Origin: Paracyclopina nana
Taxonomy: Eukaryota > Arthropoda > Copepoda > Cyclopoida > Cyclopettidae
Reading direction: 5' to 3'
Assembly (NCBI GenBank): GCA_019096065.1
Contig: JAGUCH010000003.1
Location: forward strand, 3,534,001 to 3,598,000
Length of the DNA: 64,000 bases
Part shown: piece after piece, positions 40,642-53,087 of the stretch
How positions within the stretch are numbered: position 1 is the stretch's first letter
Layout of the letters: every line of letters starts with the position of its first letter
Notes under the pieces: generated by a model
The model's input: the letters and a program-made list of their open reading frames with translations, nothing else
Database searches by the model: none
What the model was told of the DNA's origin: nothing
Program-made: the position numbers and the translations under genes

Positions 40642-42255
40642 ATGACGGAAAGAGTGATTGCTTTAATTGACATGGACTGTTTCTACTGCCAAGTTGAGGC
40701 GAGAGAAAATCCAGAGCTGAAAGGCAAGCCAAGTGTGGTCGTTCAGTACAATGCGTGGAAAGGTGGGGGCATAATTGCTGTCAATTATGAAGCCAGGGAA
40801 TTCGGTGTAACTCGAAACATGAGGGGCGACGATGCGAAGGCAAAATGTCCCGATGTCATACTTGTCAAAGTGCCCGAAGTTCGCGGCAAAGCAGACTTGA
40901 CTAAATACCGTGATGCTGGCAAAGAGGTCATCCAGGTTTTGCTTCAATTTGGGGCTATAGTGGAAAGAGCGTCTATTGATGAAGCTTACATTGACTTGAC
41001 TGCTTTAGTGAACGAAAAAATGAGTAGCATAAAAGTGACGCCCGACGACATACCCAATACTTTTATAATAGGCAGCGAAGAAAATAAGGAGGAGTGGCTC
41101 AATAACGCTTTCAGTGAGGACAACCTGAGAAGTGACGATATCAGACTGGCCATTGGAGCCAAAGTCGTGGAGGAAATGAGAGCTGAGGTCTACAAGCAGA
41201 CTCAATTCCGCTGTTCGGCTGGAGTCGCACATAACAAAGTTCTAGCCAAGCTGACTTGTGGAATTCACAAGCCAAACAAGCAGACTATGTTGCCGCAAAA
41301 CCAAGTGAAGAGCCTTTTTCGCAAGATCAAGGTGGGCAAAGTGCGAGGTCTCGGTGGGAAGCTGGGAGATGTCGTGACCGAGGAGCTCAACTGTAAAACG
41401 ATGGCTGACTTGAGCACCCTTTCCATGTCGCAGCTGAAACGACATTTTGATGAGAAGACGACAAGTTGGCTTTACAACATAGCTAGAGGAATCGATTACG
41501 AAGAGGTCAAGGAAAGAGATTTGCCCAAGTCCATAGGTTGTGGCAAGAATTTTAGGGGCCCAGAAATGCTGGATACCGTGGAAAAAGTGGAGAAATGGAT
41601 GGGCACTTTGTGTGAAGAGCTAGCAGAGAGACTGAATCGAGATCAAGACGAGAACTCTAGAATGGCCAAGACATTACATGTGAGCATAACCCAAGAAAAT
41701 ATTGGCCAACTATCACGTTCGGGTCCTCTTTACACCTACATTGCTGAAAAGTTGGCAAGCCAAGCTCTGCTCTTGATTGCCAAGGCCAACGATTGCCCCA
41801 ATACTCTAAACTGGAGGCCAAAGTTGATTAATATGTCCGTGTCAGCCTCGAATTTCGATGAAAATGCTGGATCATCTAACACGAGGGCAATCACTTCTTT
41901 TTTTAACAGGAAGCCACATACATCGTCATCTACTGACAATGATGCTCAACCAGAGAAGAAAGAAGAAACTCCAATTGTCGCACTCGAAGAGCCTGAGCCA
42001 GAAATAGAATTAGTGAAATGTGACAAATGTGGCAAAGATATATCTCCATTCGAGTTGCCTGAGCACCTGGACTATCATATGGCTAAAGAATTGCAAGAGC
42101 AGCTTCGCCGTGAGAATATGACCACGACGGGTCCCTCTGTTGAAAGGCCACAACAGCAGTCAAACTTGAGCCACAAAAGAAAAGGTCAAGTAGTTACGCA
42201 AAAAACCGACGTGAAAAGGCAAAAAACGATCGCGAGTTTTTTCGTCAAAAAATGA
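40642..42255 (+). CDS. POLH: DNA polymerase eta
   Basis: A single-exon frame of 537 residues. The Y-family catalytic signature is present: VIALIDMDCFYCQVEA, WKGGGIIAVNYEAREFGVTR, CPDVILVKVPEVRGKADLTKYR and ERASIDEAYIDL, with the catalytic acidic residues in DMD and SIDEA. The QYNAWKGGG and RGKA-LTKYR wording is eta-specific rather than kappa or iota. The little-finger domain follows. C-terminal: a UBZ finger (CDKCGKDISPFELPEHLDYH) and a terminal PIP box (KTIASFF); a second PIP-like TRAITSFF lies upstream. It bypasses UV dimers at PCNA-marked stalled forks. Intronless, unlike most neighbours, and directly behind CEBPZOS. Confidence 0.95.
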   Translation: MTERVIALIDMDCFYCQVEARENPELKGKPSVVVQYNAWKGGGIIAVNYEAREFGVTRNMRGDDAKAKCPDVILVKVPEVRGKADLTKYRDAGKEVIQVLLQFGAIVERASIDEAYIDLTALVNEKMSSIKVTPDDIPNTFIIGSEENKEEWLNNAFSEDNLRSDDIRLAIGAKVVEEMRAEVYKQTQFRCSAGVAHNKVLAKLTCGIHKPNKQTMLPQNQVKSLFRKIKVGKVRGLGGKLGDVVTEELNCKTMADLSTLSMSQLKRHFDEKTTSWLYNIARGIDYEEVKERDLPKSIGCGKNFRGPEMLDTVEKVEKWMGTLCEELAERLNRDQDENSRMAKTLHVSITQENIGQLSRSGPLYTYIAEKLASQALLLIAKANDCPNTLNWRPKLINMSVSASNFDENAGSSNTRAITSFFNRKPHTSSSTDNDAQPEKKEETPIVALEEPEPEIELVKCDKCGKDISPFELPEHLDYHMAKELQEQLRRENMTTTGPSVERPQQQSNLSHKRKGQVVTQKTDVKRQKTIASFFVKK

Positions 42256-44730
42256 TATGATGCTAATAAAATTTAAGATGGCTGCACAATTCAGATTCTC
42301 ACAGCTGAGCTCTAAGTGAGGATTTACGACTTTTCAGGATTAGTTGGACAAGAAAAATAGGATTTTATTCAAGGTGATGTAGCGTTTTTGTTCAACTTGT
42401 CCATATTTTTAACATGTGTGAGTGTGTTGCAATAGTTTTAAAAGTGCTTTGAAAGTAATTATTCATCAGATGTTTTCATGTGTGCCTATCAATCTCATGT
42501 TGTGACTATTCCTTCAGAATCCCAATGAAGGCAATTATTCATGCACACAACTGCATTGTGATAATTATCTCTCGAGCGAGATGCTATGATAGGTGCTTGG
42601 ATGATGAAAGTACGAAGTGCATTGGGTAGTAACAAGCATCTCAAGTCCATCTTATTTCACATGGTGTGAATCCTTTGTCAAAATCCTCAACTTGACCTTA
42701 CAGGTCTGCACGTGAAAACTAACTCGAGGGGTCTTGAGGGTATTTTGCCGACCGTGAGATATGTGAGAGCCGCACCCATGAACACGCAGAAGAAGGGACC
42801 GCCATTTTTAGCCGGACTCTCCTGTAATTTTTTACATCTCTTCGCGAGACAAAGGATAATGGTTTGCGTGGATTTTTCTGCACCCTGATCTCAGAGAAAA
42901 ATGACATTTTAGTCTGTGAGTTAAAGTAGCTCATGGGCTTTTTAAAAGTAAACTTAGATAACCTTCAGGCATTTGTCAATTCTTATGACTTTTTTGCTGA
43001 ATGGCTAATCCTTCAATTGTGCATGATTTGCATTATTTATAGCATTGTCCAAAGCTAGCAGCCAAAGAGCTAACAGAAGACTTTTTTGCAAAGAGCCATA
43101 ATTTGAACCCTACCAGACTTCTTTACGTGAAGGATTGGGTTCCACCCTGCGCTGCAACCAGCAAAAGGTTACCAAAATGTTTAGCTTCTTTGTGGACCAA
43201 AAACAGACATTTAACTTGGGTTTATACTGCAGACAATCGTCAATGTTGTTTTATGGGAAAAAAGGGTAGAGACTCTAATGGAATGCATTTATTTATCCCG
43301 GACTCTTGAGAATGTTTGAGTAGCAGCCCAAAAAGTCCTACAGAGTTGAAGGATTGTGTAAAGTTTTGGAAGATGACGTGAGATAGCAAAGGAATATTAC
43401 TCTTTAGCATGCTTGACCTTTGGCCAATGCTGCTTGCCAAGCTGTTGCGACAATGAAAACAACGAGAATCTTCTTGAGCAACCATTGCAATTGATTTGAT
43501 CATGAAAAACACTCTAACAATTTGGGGGGTCAACACCTCTAGCCCCCAAAAATTAGGCAGATGAGCCATGCAGAAGGCCTTGCCAATTTTTTTCTGCACT
43601 TCAAGGTGCAGTCGATTATTCTTATTTATTTTTTAATGGAGCATTATGAGGCGGGTGAAAAAAATTGCTATAAAAAGGGTACTCCACCGATATCATTGCA
43701 TGCAAATCAGTGCAATGAAACGTTATGCTGATAGTCGTTGCTCACGCGCGACCGCGCGTTGAAATCTCCACGATTGCTTATATGTAGATTTTACTGGTTA
43801 AGTCGCGTGATCTAGGGGCATCTCGCAGGTAATTGATTGGGAATCAGCAAATTTGTACACAACAAAGGAACAATTTCATGTCAGCATACAGCGTCGATTT
43901 TGAGCTCGCCATGCATAATGGTGCACCTCTTGAAAGGCTGACAATGCCTTTAAAAGAAGGTTTTTTTATTCACCTCAACAAGCCCTTCTTTATATGTGAC
44001 AGCCCATTAAATGAGCATTCTGCAAATGGACTGGGAATTAACTCTATTTGAAATTAAAATAAAGAGCGCATCATTTAGATGATAAGCGCACCTTCGCGCA
44101 TGACACATTGTATGTTGCTACATTTGGTTGCTGCAAGCAAAATAATATTTGCAAGTAATCGCGTCGTCTGCGCAATAAGCACAATCACATCCCGAGTGCT
44201 GTTGCCCAAAATGACACAATAAATCATTACAGATCCGTTTCAGCGATTGCATGTTACTTTGAAAATAGTCCATCTTTTGCACAATCATCCCAGCTAAGAG
44301 TGCCATAAAAAAGTCAATTGCAACGGAAATTCCTTCTCGAGCATGATCATTAGCCATTATCTACAGCTAGTACCATACAAGAAGTTATATGCAAATCAGC
44401 GAGGATTTTTTTATCCTAGCCACGATGAAAAGTACTTTGTATAATGGGAGAAGCCATCTCCTTAGCTGGAAAGGCATGCTGTATGCGTCATAGGGCAGAA
44501 AAGAAGCGCTGTGGAATGTACTGCGCGCGTATGGGCTGAGATCATATGGGTACACTGGCTTCCAAGGTGTGCGGGTAATCGTTGGCGCCAATGATTGCAC
44601 GGCTTGCTATATTGCATTTGTCGCACGAATAAAAGGCATCAGCGACGCTCATCGTCGTCACAGTCTCCCTTGAGCAGTGCTCGTGTCAACCGCAGACACC
44701 TGTAGGCTCAACCTTACACAGATATTCAGC
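42256..44730. other. 2.5 kb intergenic DNA with no supported gene
   Basis: Contains the POLH 3' region and the upstream region of the Cys-rich gene. The ORFs here (for example 43103-43309, 43240-43599) lack domains, splice partners or plausible codon texture. No RNA gene or clear repeat seen. Confidence 0.4.
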
Positions 44731-45950
44731 ATGAACGGATTTTCGCAGGTTTGCCCAAACACATTACTGATTGATAACACCATTCGATTGTGGATATTTC
44801 TCATTAGCTTCTTGTGTTGGCACTCGTTGCCACGTCTGCTTTTGCCAATGGCCCAGTCAGGCAAAGTAAGAGTCTTCTCAGTACGTTCCCCTTCAACTCA
44901 CAAGGGGCGCATGACCATGCTCATCATGTTCATGACGACCACGACCATAAACATGAGCACAGCCTTGCCGTCGAACGAGCTCCCCAAATCTCCTTTGATG
45001 CCAGAAGCCAACGACAAGGCAGTGGTGACCAGGATGTAGCCCTGGATATTGGATCCATTGCCGCGGCTGGAGAAAGGTGCATTGACAAGGTTGTCATGGT
45101 CGAGGAGACCGAGTACGATGACATCATCACTTGCAAGCATAGCTACAGCGAAAAGTGCCATACTACCTACACTACCGATTTCGAGCCTCAGCAAGAGGAG
45201 GAATGCGAGGAGACCTTCACCAAGTCCTGCTTCATTGAGTACAAGAAGGTGGCGTCTGATGAGCAGATCAAGTTCTGCCACACCCCTCTCGTCTGCGAGG
45301 GCGAGGGACCCGAGGAGTGTAAGACCGTTTACGAGTCCCAATGCGAGACCAGGTATACGATGATTTAGAGGTACTTCAGTTACCTGGAAACCATATGCAA
45401 AAATAACTCCTAGGTACCATGAGCACGATGTCGAGGATGATGTTGTCGAGTGCGAGACCATCCAGGATGAAAAGTGCGAGGATGTGACTCAAGGCTACAC
45501 GACTGAGAAGAAGTGCACCAAGTGGCCCAGACAAGTGTGCCAAACGTCCAAGAAGAATGTGAAGAAGTACTCACCCGAGACCGACTGCAAAAAGATCCCC
45601 AGGCAACTTTGCGGCCCCTCTGGATGCGTCTTGAAACCCGGACCTGAAGAGTGCTTTGATAAGAAGGAGACTGTCGTCCAAGAGGTCACTTCATACCTTT
45701 CTTAAACAATTGCAGCTACGTAATACTCTATATGGCATTTTTGCAGGTTCCCGAGGAGACTTGCAACCTTGAGCCCCAAAAGTCTTGCAAGTTTGTGACT
45801 AAGCTCGTGCCAACCTTGAAGCCAACTGAGGAGTGTGTGGATATTCCCAAGGAAGTTTGCTCCAGGTCAAGGCAAAACCCCCGAAAAGTCCAAAAGCCTG
45901 TGGTCAAGAAATGGTGCTACGTTCCTACCAAGGAATCCGGATTGGCCTAA
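44731..45950 (+). CDS. Secreted Cys-rich protein with His-rich N-terminus
   Basis: Exons 44731-44748, 44808-45352, 45414-45684 and 45747-45950 give 345 residues. The tiny first exon (MNGFSQ) joins LLVLALVATSAFA to make a clear signal peptide that neither exon shows alone. Then a His/Asp-rich stretch (HDHAHHVHDDHDHKHEH) and many Cys-containing modules: CIDKVVMVEETEYDDIITC, CETIQDEKCEDVTQGYTTEKKC, ECVDIPKEVCSRSR, with the C-terminus NPRKVQKPVVKKWCYVP. Such proteins, with repeated C-x(n)-C pairs and this C-terminus, are in my recollection common in crustaceans; function unknown, perhaps cuticle or extracellular matrix. The His-rich stretch could bind metal, and the next gene is a zinc transporter, but I attach no weight to that. 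AATAAA at 46130. Confidence 0.8.
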
Positions 45951-47800
<1,850 letters not shown>

Positions 47801-48087
47801 TAGTGATGCATTTCTTAACAACTGTCGCATTTTTGACAAGGACAACCTTTTTGTAATCTTTAAATATTTTGCTATATGCCTTCAGTTATTAAAGTGGATG
47901 TATTAGATAGCCCAGCTATGTGACCAACATTTCAATAAGGAAAACATTTTTTAGGAAAAAGTTGCCTTAGAAATGGAAAGCTGTTTCCGATTGTGATAAA
48001 ATTCGATCCATCTTGTTTTGATTTCGCAACATGCCTTCGTTTTCACGGAAAATATTCAAAACAAGCTGTGACGCGTGAGAAACGTCC
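47801..48087. other. Short ZnT7-DDX10 intergenic gap
   Basis: 287 bp between two same-strand genes; an ATTAAA at about 47887 may be the ZnT7 poly(A) signal. Nothing else recognised. Confidence 0.4.
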
Positions 48088-50647
48088 ATGATGGAAAAAT
48101 CAAAGAAAAAGCGAATTTTCCAGAAGAAAAAGCCAAGTAAAAGCCTACAAATAGATGCCGTCATATCGGAGCTACATAAGAGATACGCCCAAGTAACTAT
48201 CAAGTTAAAAAATTTCGTAATTTAACCATTTGGAAGTTATCAGAAAACGTGTAGCTTGTCGAATTTTTAGTAAGTTTTGGTGTCTCTCCTCTAGATTGAG
48301 TCGAGCAAGCTGAAAACCTTCCAGGATTTGCCTCTTAGTCCATCCACTTTGAAAGCTTTGGCTGAAAATGGATTCGAGACACCAACAGAGATACAAAAGG
48401 AGACTTTGGCCTTGTCTCTACAAGGCCAGGATATTTTAGGTGCAGCCAAGACTGGCTCTGGCAAAACTTTGGCTTTTTTGATTCCGTTGCTCGAAAAATT
48501 ATTTTGCCTCAAATGGAGTCCAACTGACGGACTTGGGGCGTTAGTCATCACACCCACTAGAGAGTTGGCGTATCAAATTTTTGAGATGCTCAAGAAAGTC
48601 GGGAAATATCACGACTTCTCTGCAGGACTTGTAATAGGTAAGCTGCTTCATTAAAGTTATTACTCGTGATCAGCCGTTCTGCTGTTTCAGGTGGAAAGGA
48701 CCTGAAGTTTGAAACGAGTCGCTTGGCTTCGTGCAACATAATCATTTGCACCCCGGGCCGAATTTTGCAGCATATGGATGAAAATCCAAATTTTGACCCA
48801 TCCACTCTGAGGTTGTTGATTCTAGATGAAGCTGACCGGTGTCTTGATATGGGCTTCAGTCAATCTATGAACGCTATTCTGGTAATATCGCCTCTGACTA
48901 CCATCATGCTTAATTCTTATAGCGTTTTTTTTATAGGCAAACCTGCCGTGCGAGGATAGGCAAACTTTGCTGTTTTCAGCAACCCAAACTCGCTCAGTCA
49001 AAGATTTGGCCAGGCTTAGTCTAGTGAAGCCTGTCTTTGTGTCAGTACATGAACACTCTGAAAATGCCACTCCAGAAAAACTCACTCAGAGCTACATAAT
49101 ATGCAACCTCCATGAAAAGCTCAACATGTTATGGTCATTTATCAAGACCCACAGGAGAAAAAAGCTGCTGATTTTCATGCAGAGTTGCAAACAAGTGAAA
49201 TATGTCCAAGAACTATTCAAAAGGCTCAAGTGCAATACCTCCATTTTGGCGTTGCATGGCAAGCTGCATCAGTTGAGAAGAATGGCTATCTATGATGAGT
49301 TCTGCCAAAAAGACTCCTCTGTGGTTCTTTTAGCCACTGATGTAGCTGCTAGAGGCTTAGGTAGCACCCACAAGTGAAATTTTAAAGCAACTATTTTTGA
49401 TAACTTCCTATTTTTCAGATTTTCCTTCTGTTGACTGGGTGATTCAAATGGATTGTCCAGAGGATGCCAAAACTTATTTGCACAGAGCTGGTAGAACGGC
49501 CAGAGCTTCAAATGTCGGGCAAAGTTTGCTAATGCTGATTCCTTCAGAAGAGGAGGGCATGTTGAAACAGTTGAGAATTCATAAAATCCCCATTGAAAAG
49601 ATCCAAGTGGACCCTAGAAAAGTTGTGGACATGCAAAGAAAAATTGAAGCATATCTTGCCAGTGATGCAGAGCTGAAAGCTTCAGCTCAAAGAGCTTTCA
49701 ACTCTTACTTGAAATCCACCTTCTTGCTTAAGAACAAGCAAGTGTTCGATGTGACAAAGCTGGACATTGACAAGTTTGCTCATAGCCTTGGTTTAGCAGT
49801 TGCTCCTAGAGTAAGATTCCTGCAAAAGCACTTGAAAAAGAAAGAGTTGAACACCAATTCAGAGTCAGAGGAGGATGAAGAAGGTGATGAAGATTTGCTT
49901 ACTGTCAAGAGAAAGGATCATGAAATTGATGATGAAGGAGAGTCTGGAAAAATTATTGACGATATCTTGAGTGACAGAAAAGTCAAAGTTATCACAAAAG
50001 CCTCTTTGGCCAAGAAAGTCTTGAAGAAGAATATCCAGGCTAATCAAAAAATTACTTTTGATGAAGAGGGCCAAGGAGTTGAACAAGGTGTATCACAAAA
50101 AGCTTCTATTGAGGGCAAAAACTATGACCATGAAGACGAAGGTCAAAGTGGAATTAATCTTGAGAAGGCCAAACAAATTCTTAGGGCTGAAGACAAATTT
50201 GATCGGCAACTTGACAAAGAAAAGCGGAAGGCGAAAAGAAGGGAAGAAAAGTTAAAAGCCAAGCTAAAGAGCAAAAGAAATGCTGAAAAGGTAAAACGAT
50301 TCAAGATTTTGATTGTCTAATTATGCTAATTCTTTTTATTGCATTTAGTCTGATGATGAAGAAGATTCTGACGAGTCACAAGAGGATAAGTTGGACTGGC
50401 TTCCAGATCCTGACAAGTACTACTCCAAATCTTCCGAAGATGAAGAGGACAATAAGTGAGTCGCAATTTTATAAGTTAGTTTTTTCTTCATGGTCAATGC
50501 ATTATTACTTCATTTTTCAGGGCACCCATTAAAAGAAAATGGAAGCCTCCCATCAAAAAGAAAAAGGGTGAAAGTGAGCCCAAAAAGGCTAAAATTTCTA
50601 ATGTGGAAAACCTTGAAGATTTGGCTTTGCAATTGTTAAAAAACTAA
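48088..50647 (+). CDS. DDX10: DEAD-box RNA helicase DDX10
   Basis: Seven exons: 48088-48192, 48295-48637, 48691-48881, 48937-49360, 49419-50290, 50349-50455 and 50521-50647; 722 residues. Motifs in order: Q motif ([15 protein letters not shown]), I (AAKTGSGKT), Ia (ITPTRELA), Ib (CTPGR), II (LDEADR, the DEAD box), III (FSATQ), IV ([10 protein letters not shown]), V ([14 protein letters not shown]) and VI (HRAGRTAR). The C-terminal half carries the Dbp4/DDX10-type extension ([30 protein letters not shown]) and long Lys/Glu-rich runs. DDX10/Dbp4 acts in early 18S rRNA processing in the nucleolus. The start is one of two adjacent in-frame ATGs. It converges with the ionotropic receptor gene, 94 bp downstream. 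Confidence 0.95.
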
Positions 50648-50741
50648 ATAACTGTTTGAAGCTATTGCCAATAATATGTCAAAATTTAAGGCAGACTTGA
50701 CTTGTTTCATGCCTCAAAGAAAAGTCTTTATTTTAGATGTT

Positions 50742-52838
50742 TTATATGTATCTATGCACTTCAAGCACAAATACCATGATTGCCAGGAGAGAGCTTGCAG
50801 CATAAAATATGAATATACTGATAAAGTGCCAAGGTGTCAACAATTCGGACGTAGCTCTGGTGAGTAGTTTCTCTAAATACTTGTTGCTAAGGAAATGTTA
50901 CGAAATTCTTAATTGATTATCCCAGCTTACCATTTGGAGGATTGTACTCATCAAAGAGGCGCATAACAATACCATAATCCACTAGCCATTTTAGGATCTT
51001 GTTAAACTCATATTTGAGGTCTCTAATGAGCTTAGAAACTCCAAATCCAGCATTAATCATGAATACATACTCATCCATGTAATGAAAAGGCTGCTGTCCA
51101 TTCCTCTTCAAATATCGGGAGGCATAGTCCTGAGCTGATAGCTCCACAATCATGACTCCAGCTGCTTTAGTGAGAATATGCTCAACAATGCTGTCATTTG
51201 GCAACCCCTAGCTCGTTAAAATGGCATTGAGAAATATTTAATCTTGATTTTTTATCCCTCACCCTAACATAAAAGTTGCCCTGTTTTGCAACGTCATAAG
51301 CCTTTCTGATGCTTGTTTGGTCTGAGGTTTTTAAGCTCTCAACTATGGATGATCCAGCAGTCAGGTACACTGGAGAATTAATGTCCATAATGTCTGTAGT
51401 TGCATTTTTTTATAGTAAAAAATTCATATTTTGCTAATCATTTTGCCTTGCTACCTTTGATAGAGTTCAGCTCCTTTGTATATTGGACAGACACTAAGAC
51501 TGATCTCAGTGTAGACACATAAAAGAATGTGAAAGTGGCTGTTCCAAGGGTCCACGCTAGCAAGATGATCCAGCCAGAACCAGATCCCTTAACAGCTCCC
51601 ATCCAAGTGTGCTTCTTAAACTCATATGCCGAGAAAAGCATCACAATCGTGTCCAGCAACACCCTGAAAACTCCCTGAAAAAAACGAGGAAGCGCTGATT
51701 TTAGAGCAAAATGTTGCTTGAAGCTGATGATTTTAATTTAATCTTTCATTACACGATGGTCCAAGTTAAGTGCCATCATTGTGATCTTTGAGGACAAAGC
51801 GATTGCCAGAGCACTGATGAAATAAAACAGCCATGACCATTGATCCAGAGGTTGAATGATCTTGAAGAATGGCTGAACTGGCACTGGCTTTCTAGTCATG
51901 ACTCCAATTTTCATGGTGTAAATGAAGTGCGTGTAGTCAATGGCTTCCAGCCTGTCATTGGTGATGCCAAAATCCCCAAATCCAAATTCAGCCTCACCTT
52001 TTTGGAGCTGAAATACATAGCAGTAAGTGATCGTGAATGAGACAGCTTTATTTTCTCACATCTCCAACTATGCCAATCCAAGATCCATCTGGAAGTCTCG
52101 TACCCCATCCACGAGCAGCCTTGTAATTGATCCTGAAACCCAATTTCTGGGCTAAGATGTCTGCAATCTTGCAATCCAGTCCTCCAGCTTGGCAAAGTGG
52201 AGTCACGTAAGGTACCAGGCCAAAAATTGATGCTGTCAGCTCTTTGCCTTTGACTTGCTGATCAATCCTGGAGCAATGGCCAAAAGGATCTTGATTTGGC
52301 TTAATTTCAAAGCTGCCAGGGAACCAAACTTGAGGCTCGGGAAATGTTTCGCATTTAGATTTTATCACGATGATTCCATCATCTCTAGTGAAAATATTGA
52401 CAGCTCTGGGGTAGAACTTTCTTTCTCCAAACAAGTCAATTTTGCCCATCACTATGAAATACTTGACAAAGAAACCATATTTACTGATAAGCTCATTCAG
52501 TCCTTGCTGTTGATCATGGGTAACCAAGAAAGAGCATTTCCTTTGTCTGCTTGGATCTCCTAGGACGGTTAAGTCATCAAGGCTGACAAAAGTCAATGAA
52601 GAGTTCCTTTTCTAAAAAAGTGTGATGAAACGTGAGATGAAATTAACAATCGATTTACTAAGTATGCAGAGTCCATGGTTGATATGTTCCACAAGAAAAT
52701 GTCACAAAAATTCCCTTCCTTATAGAAAGTCAACGATTTCTCCACTAATTCCAAAACCGCCTCAGCTTGAAGAAATTTTGCCATTCCACTTTTGAATAGA
52801 AGAAGATATGCCAAACAGAAGGACAAAGAAGGGTTCAT
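50742..52838 (-). CDS. Ionotropic receptor (IR-type glutamate-receptor relative)
   Basis: Seven exons: 52838-52659, 52611-52060, 52007-51753, 51674-51455, 51393-51263, 51207-50931 and 50872-50742; 581 residues. Signal peptide-like start (MNPSLSFCLAYLLLF). No large amino-terminal domain of classical iGluRs. Ligand-binding lobe S1 spans IFGLVPYVTPLCQAGGLDCK to FGFGDFGITNDRLEAIDYT; then M1 (WSWLFYFISALAIALSS), pore region and M2 (WIILLAWTLGTATFTFFYVS), S2, and the final M3 (WHFISIFIFYAASSLLAIMV). The last exon was found by following the GTAAGC donor at 50930; without it the protein would stop at 50917 lacking M3. IRs of this design are protostome chemosensory or thermosensory cation channels. 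The divergent neighbour starts 250 bp away. Confidence 0.85.
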
Positions 52839-53087
52839 TTTCTTCACACCTTCACTCTGACATTTCCATTAATGCAATGGCATATCTTTTCAAATATTGT
52901 GACATATTCAAGCGAATGACAAGCATTCCAAGTTACTCACTTTAAAGGTTACAAATATAAAAAAATCACCAGACTTTTGTCCGATTGTCAAAGGTCAAAT
53001 GATATTTTCATTGAAAACTCGTAACCCCAAAACCTGATTTAGTTCATTTCTGCAAAAGTGATCAGTTTATGCTCTCAGATCAGCATC
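52839..53087. promoter_or_regulatory. Divergent promoter between the IR and kelch genes
   Basis: The two start codons face away from each other across 249 bp, so both core promoters must lie here or overlap the 5' untranslated regions. AT-rich; no specific element identified. Confidence 0.5.

Noticed and set aside
40642-42255. Assignment as DNA polymerase kappa or iota
   Set aside because: The WKGGGIIAVNYEAREFGVTR and RGKADLTKYR wording, the single UBZ finger and the C-terminal PIP box fit eta.
43103-44357. Small frames between POLH and the Cys-rich gene
   Set aside because: No signal peptide, domain or plausible splice structure; left unannotated.
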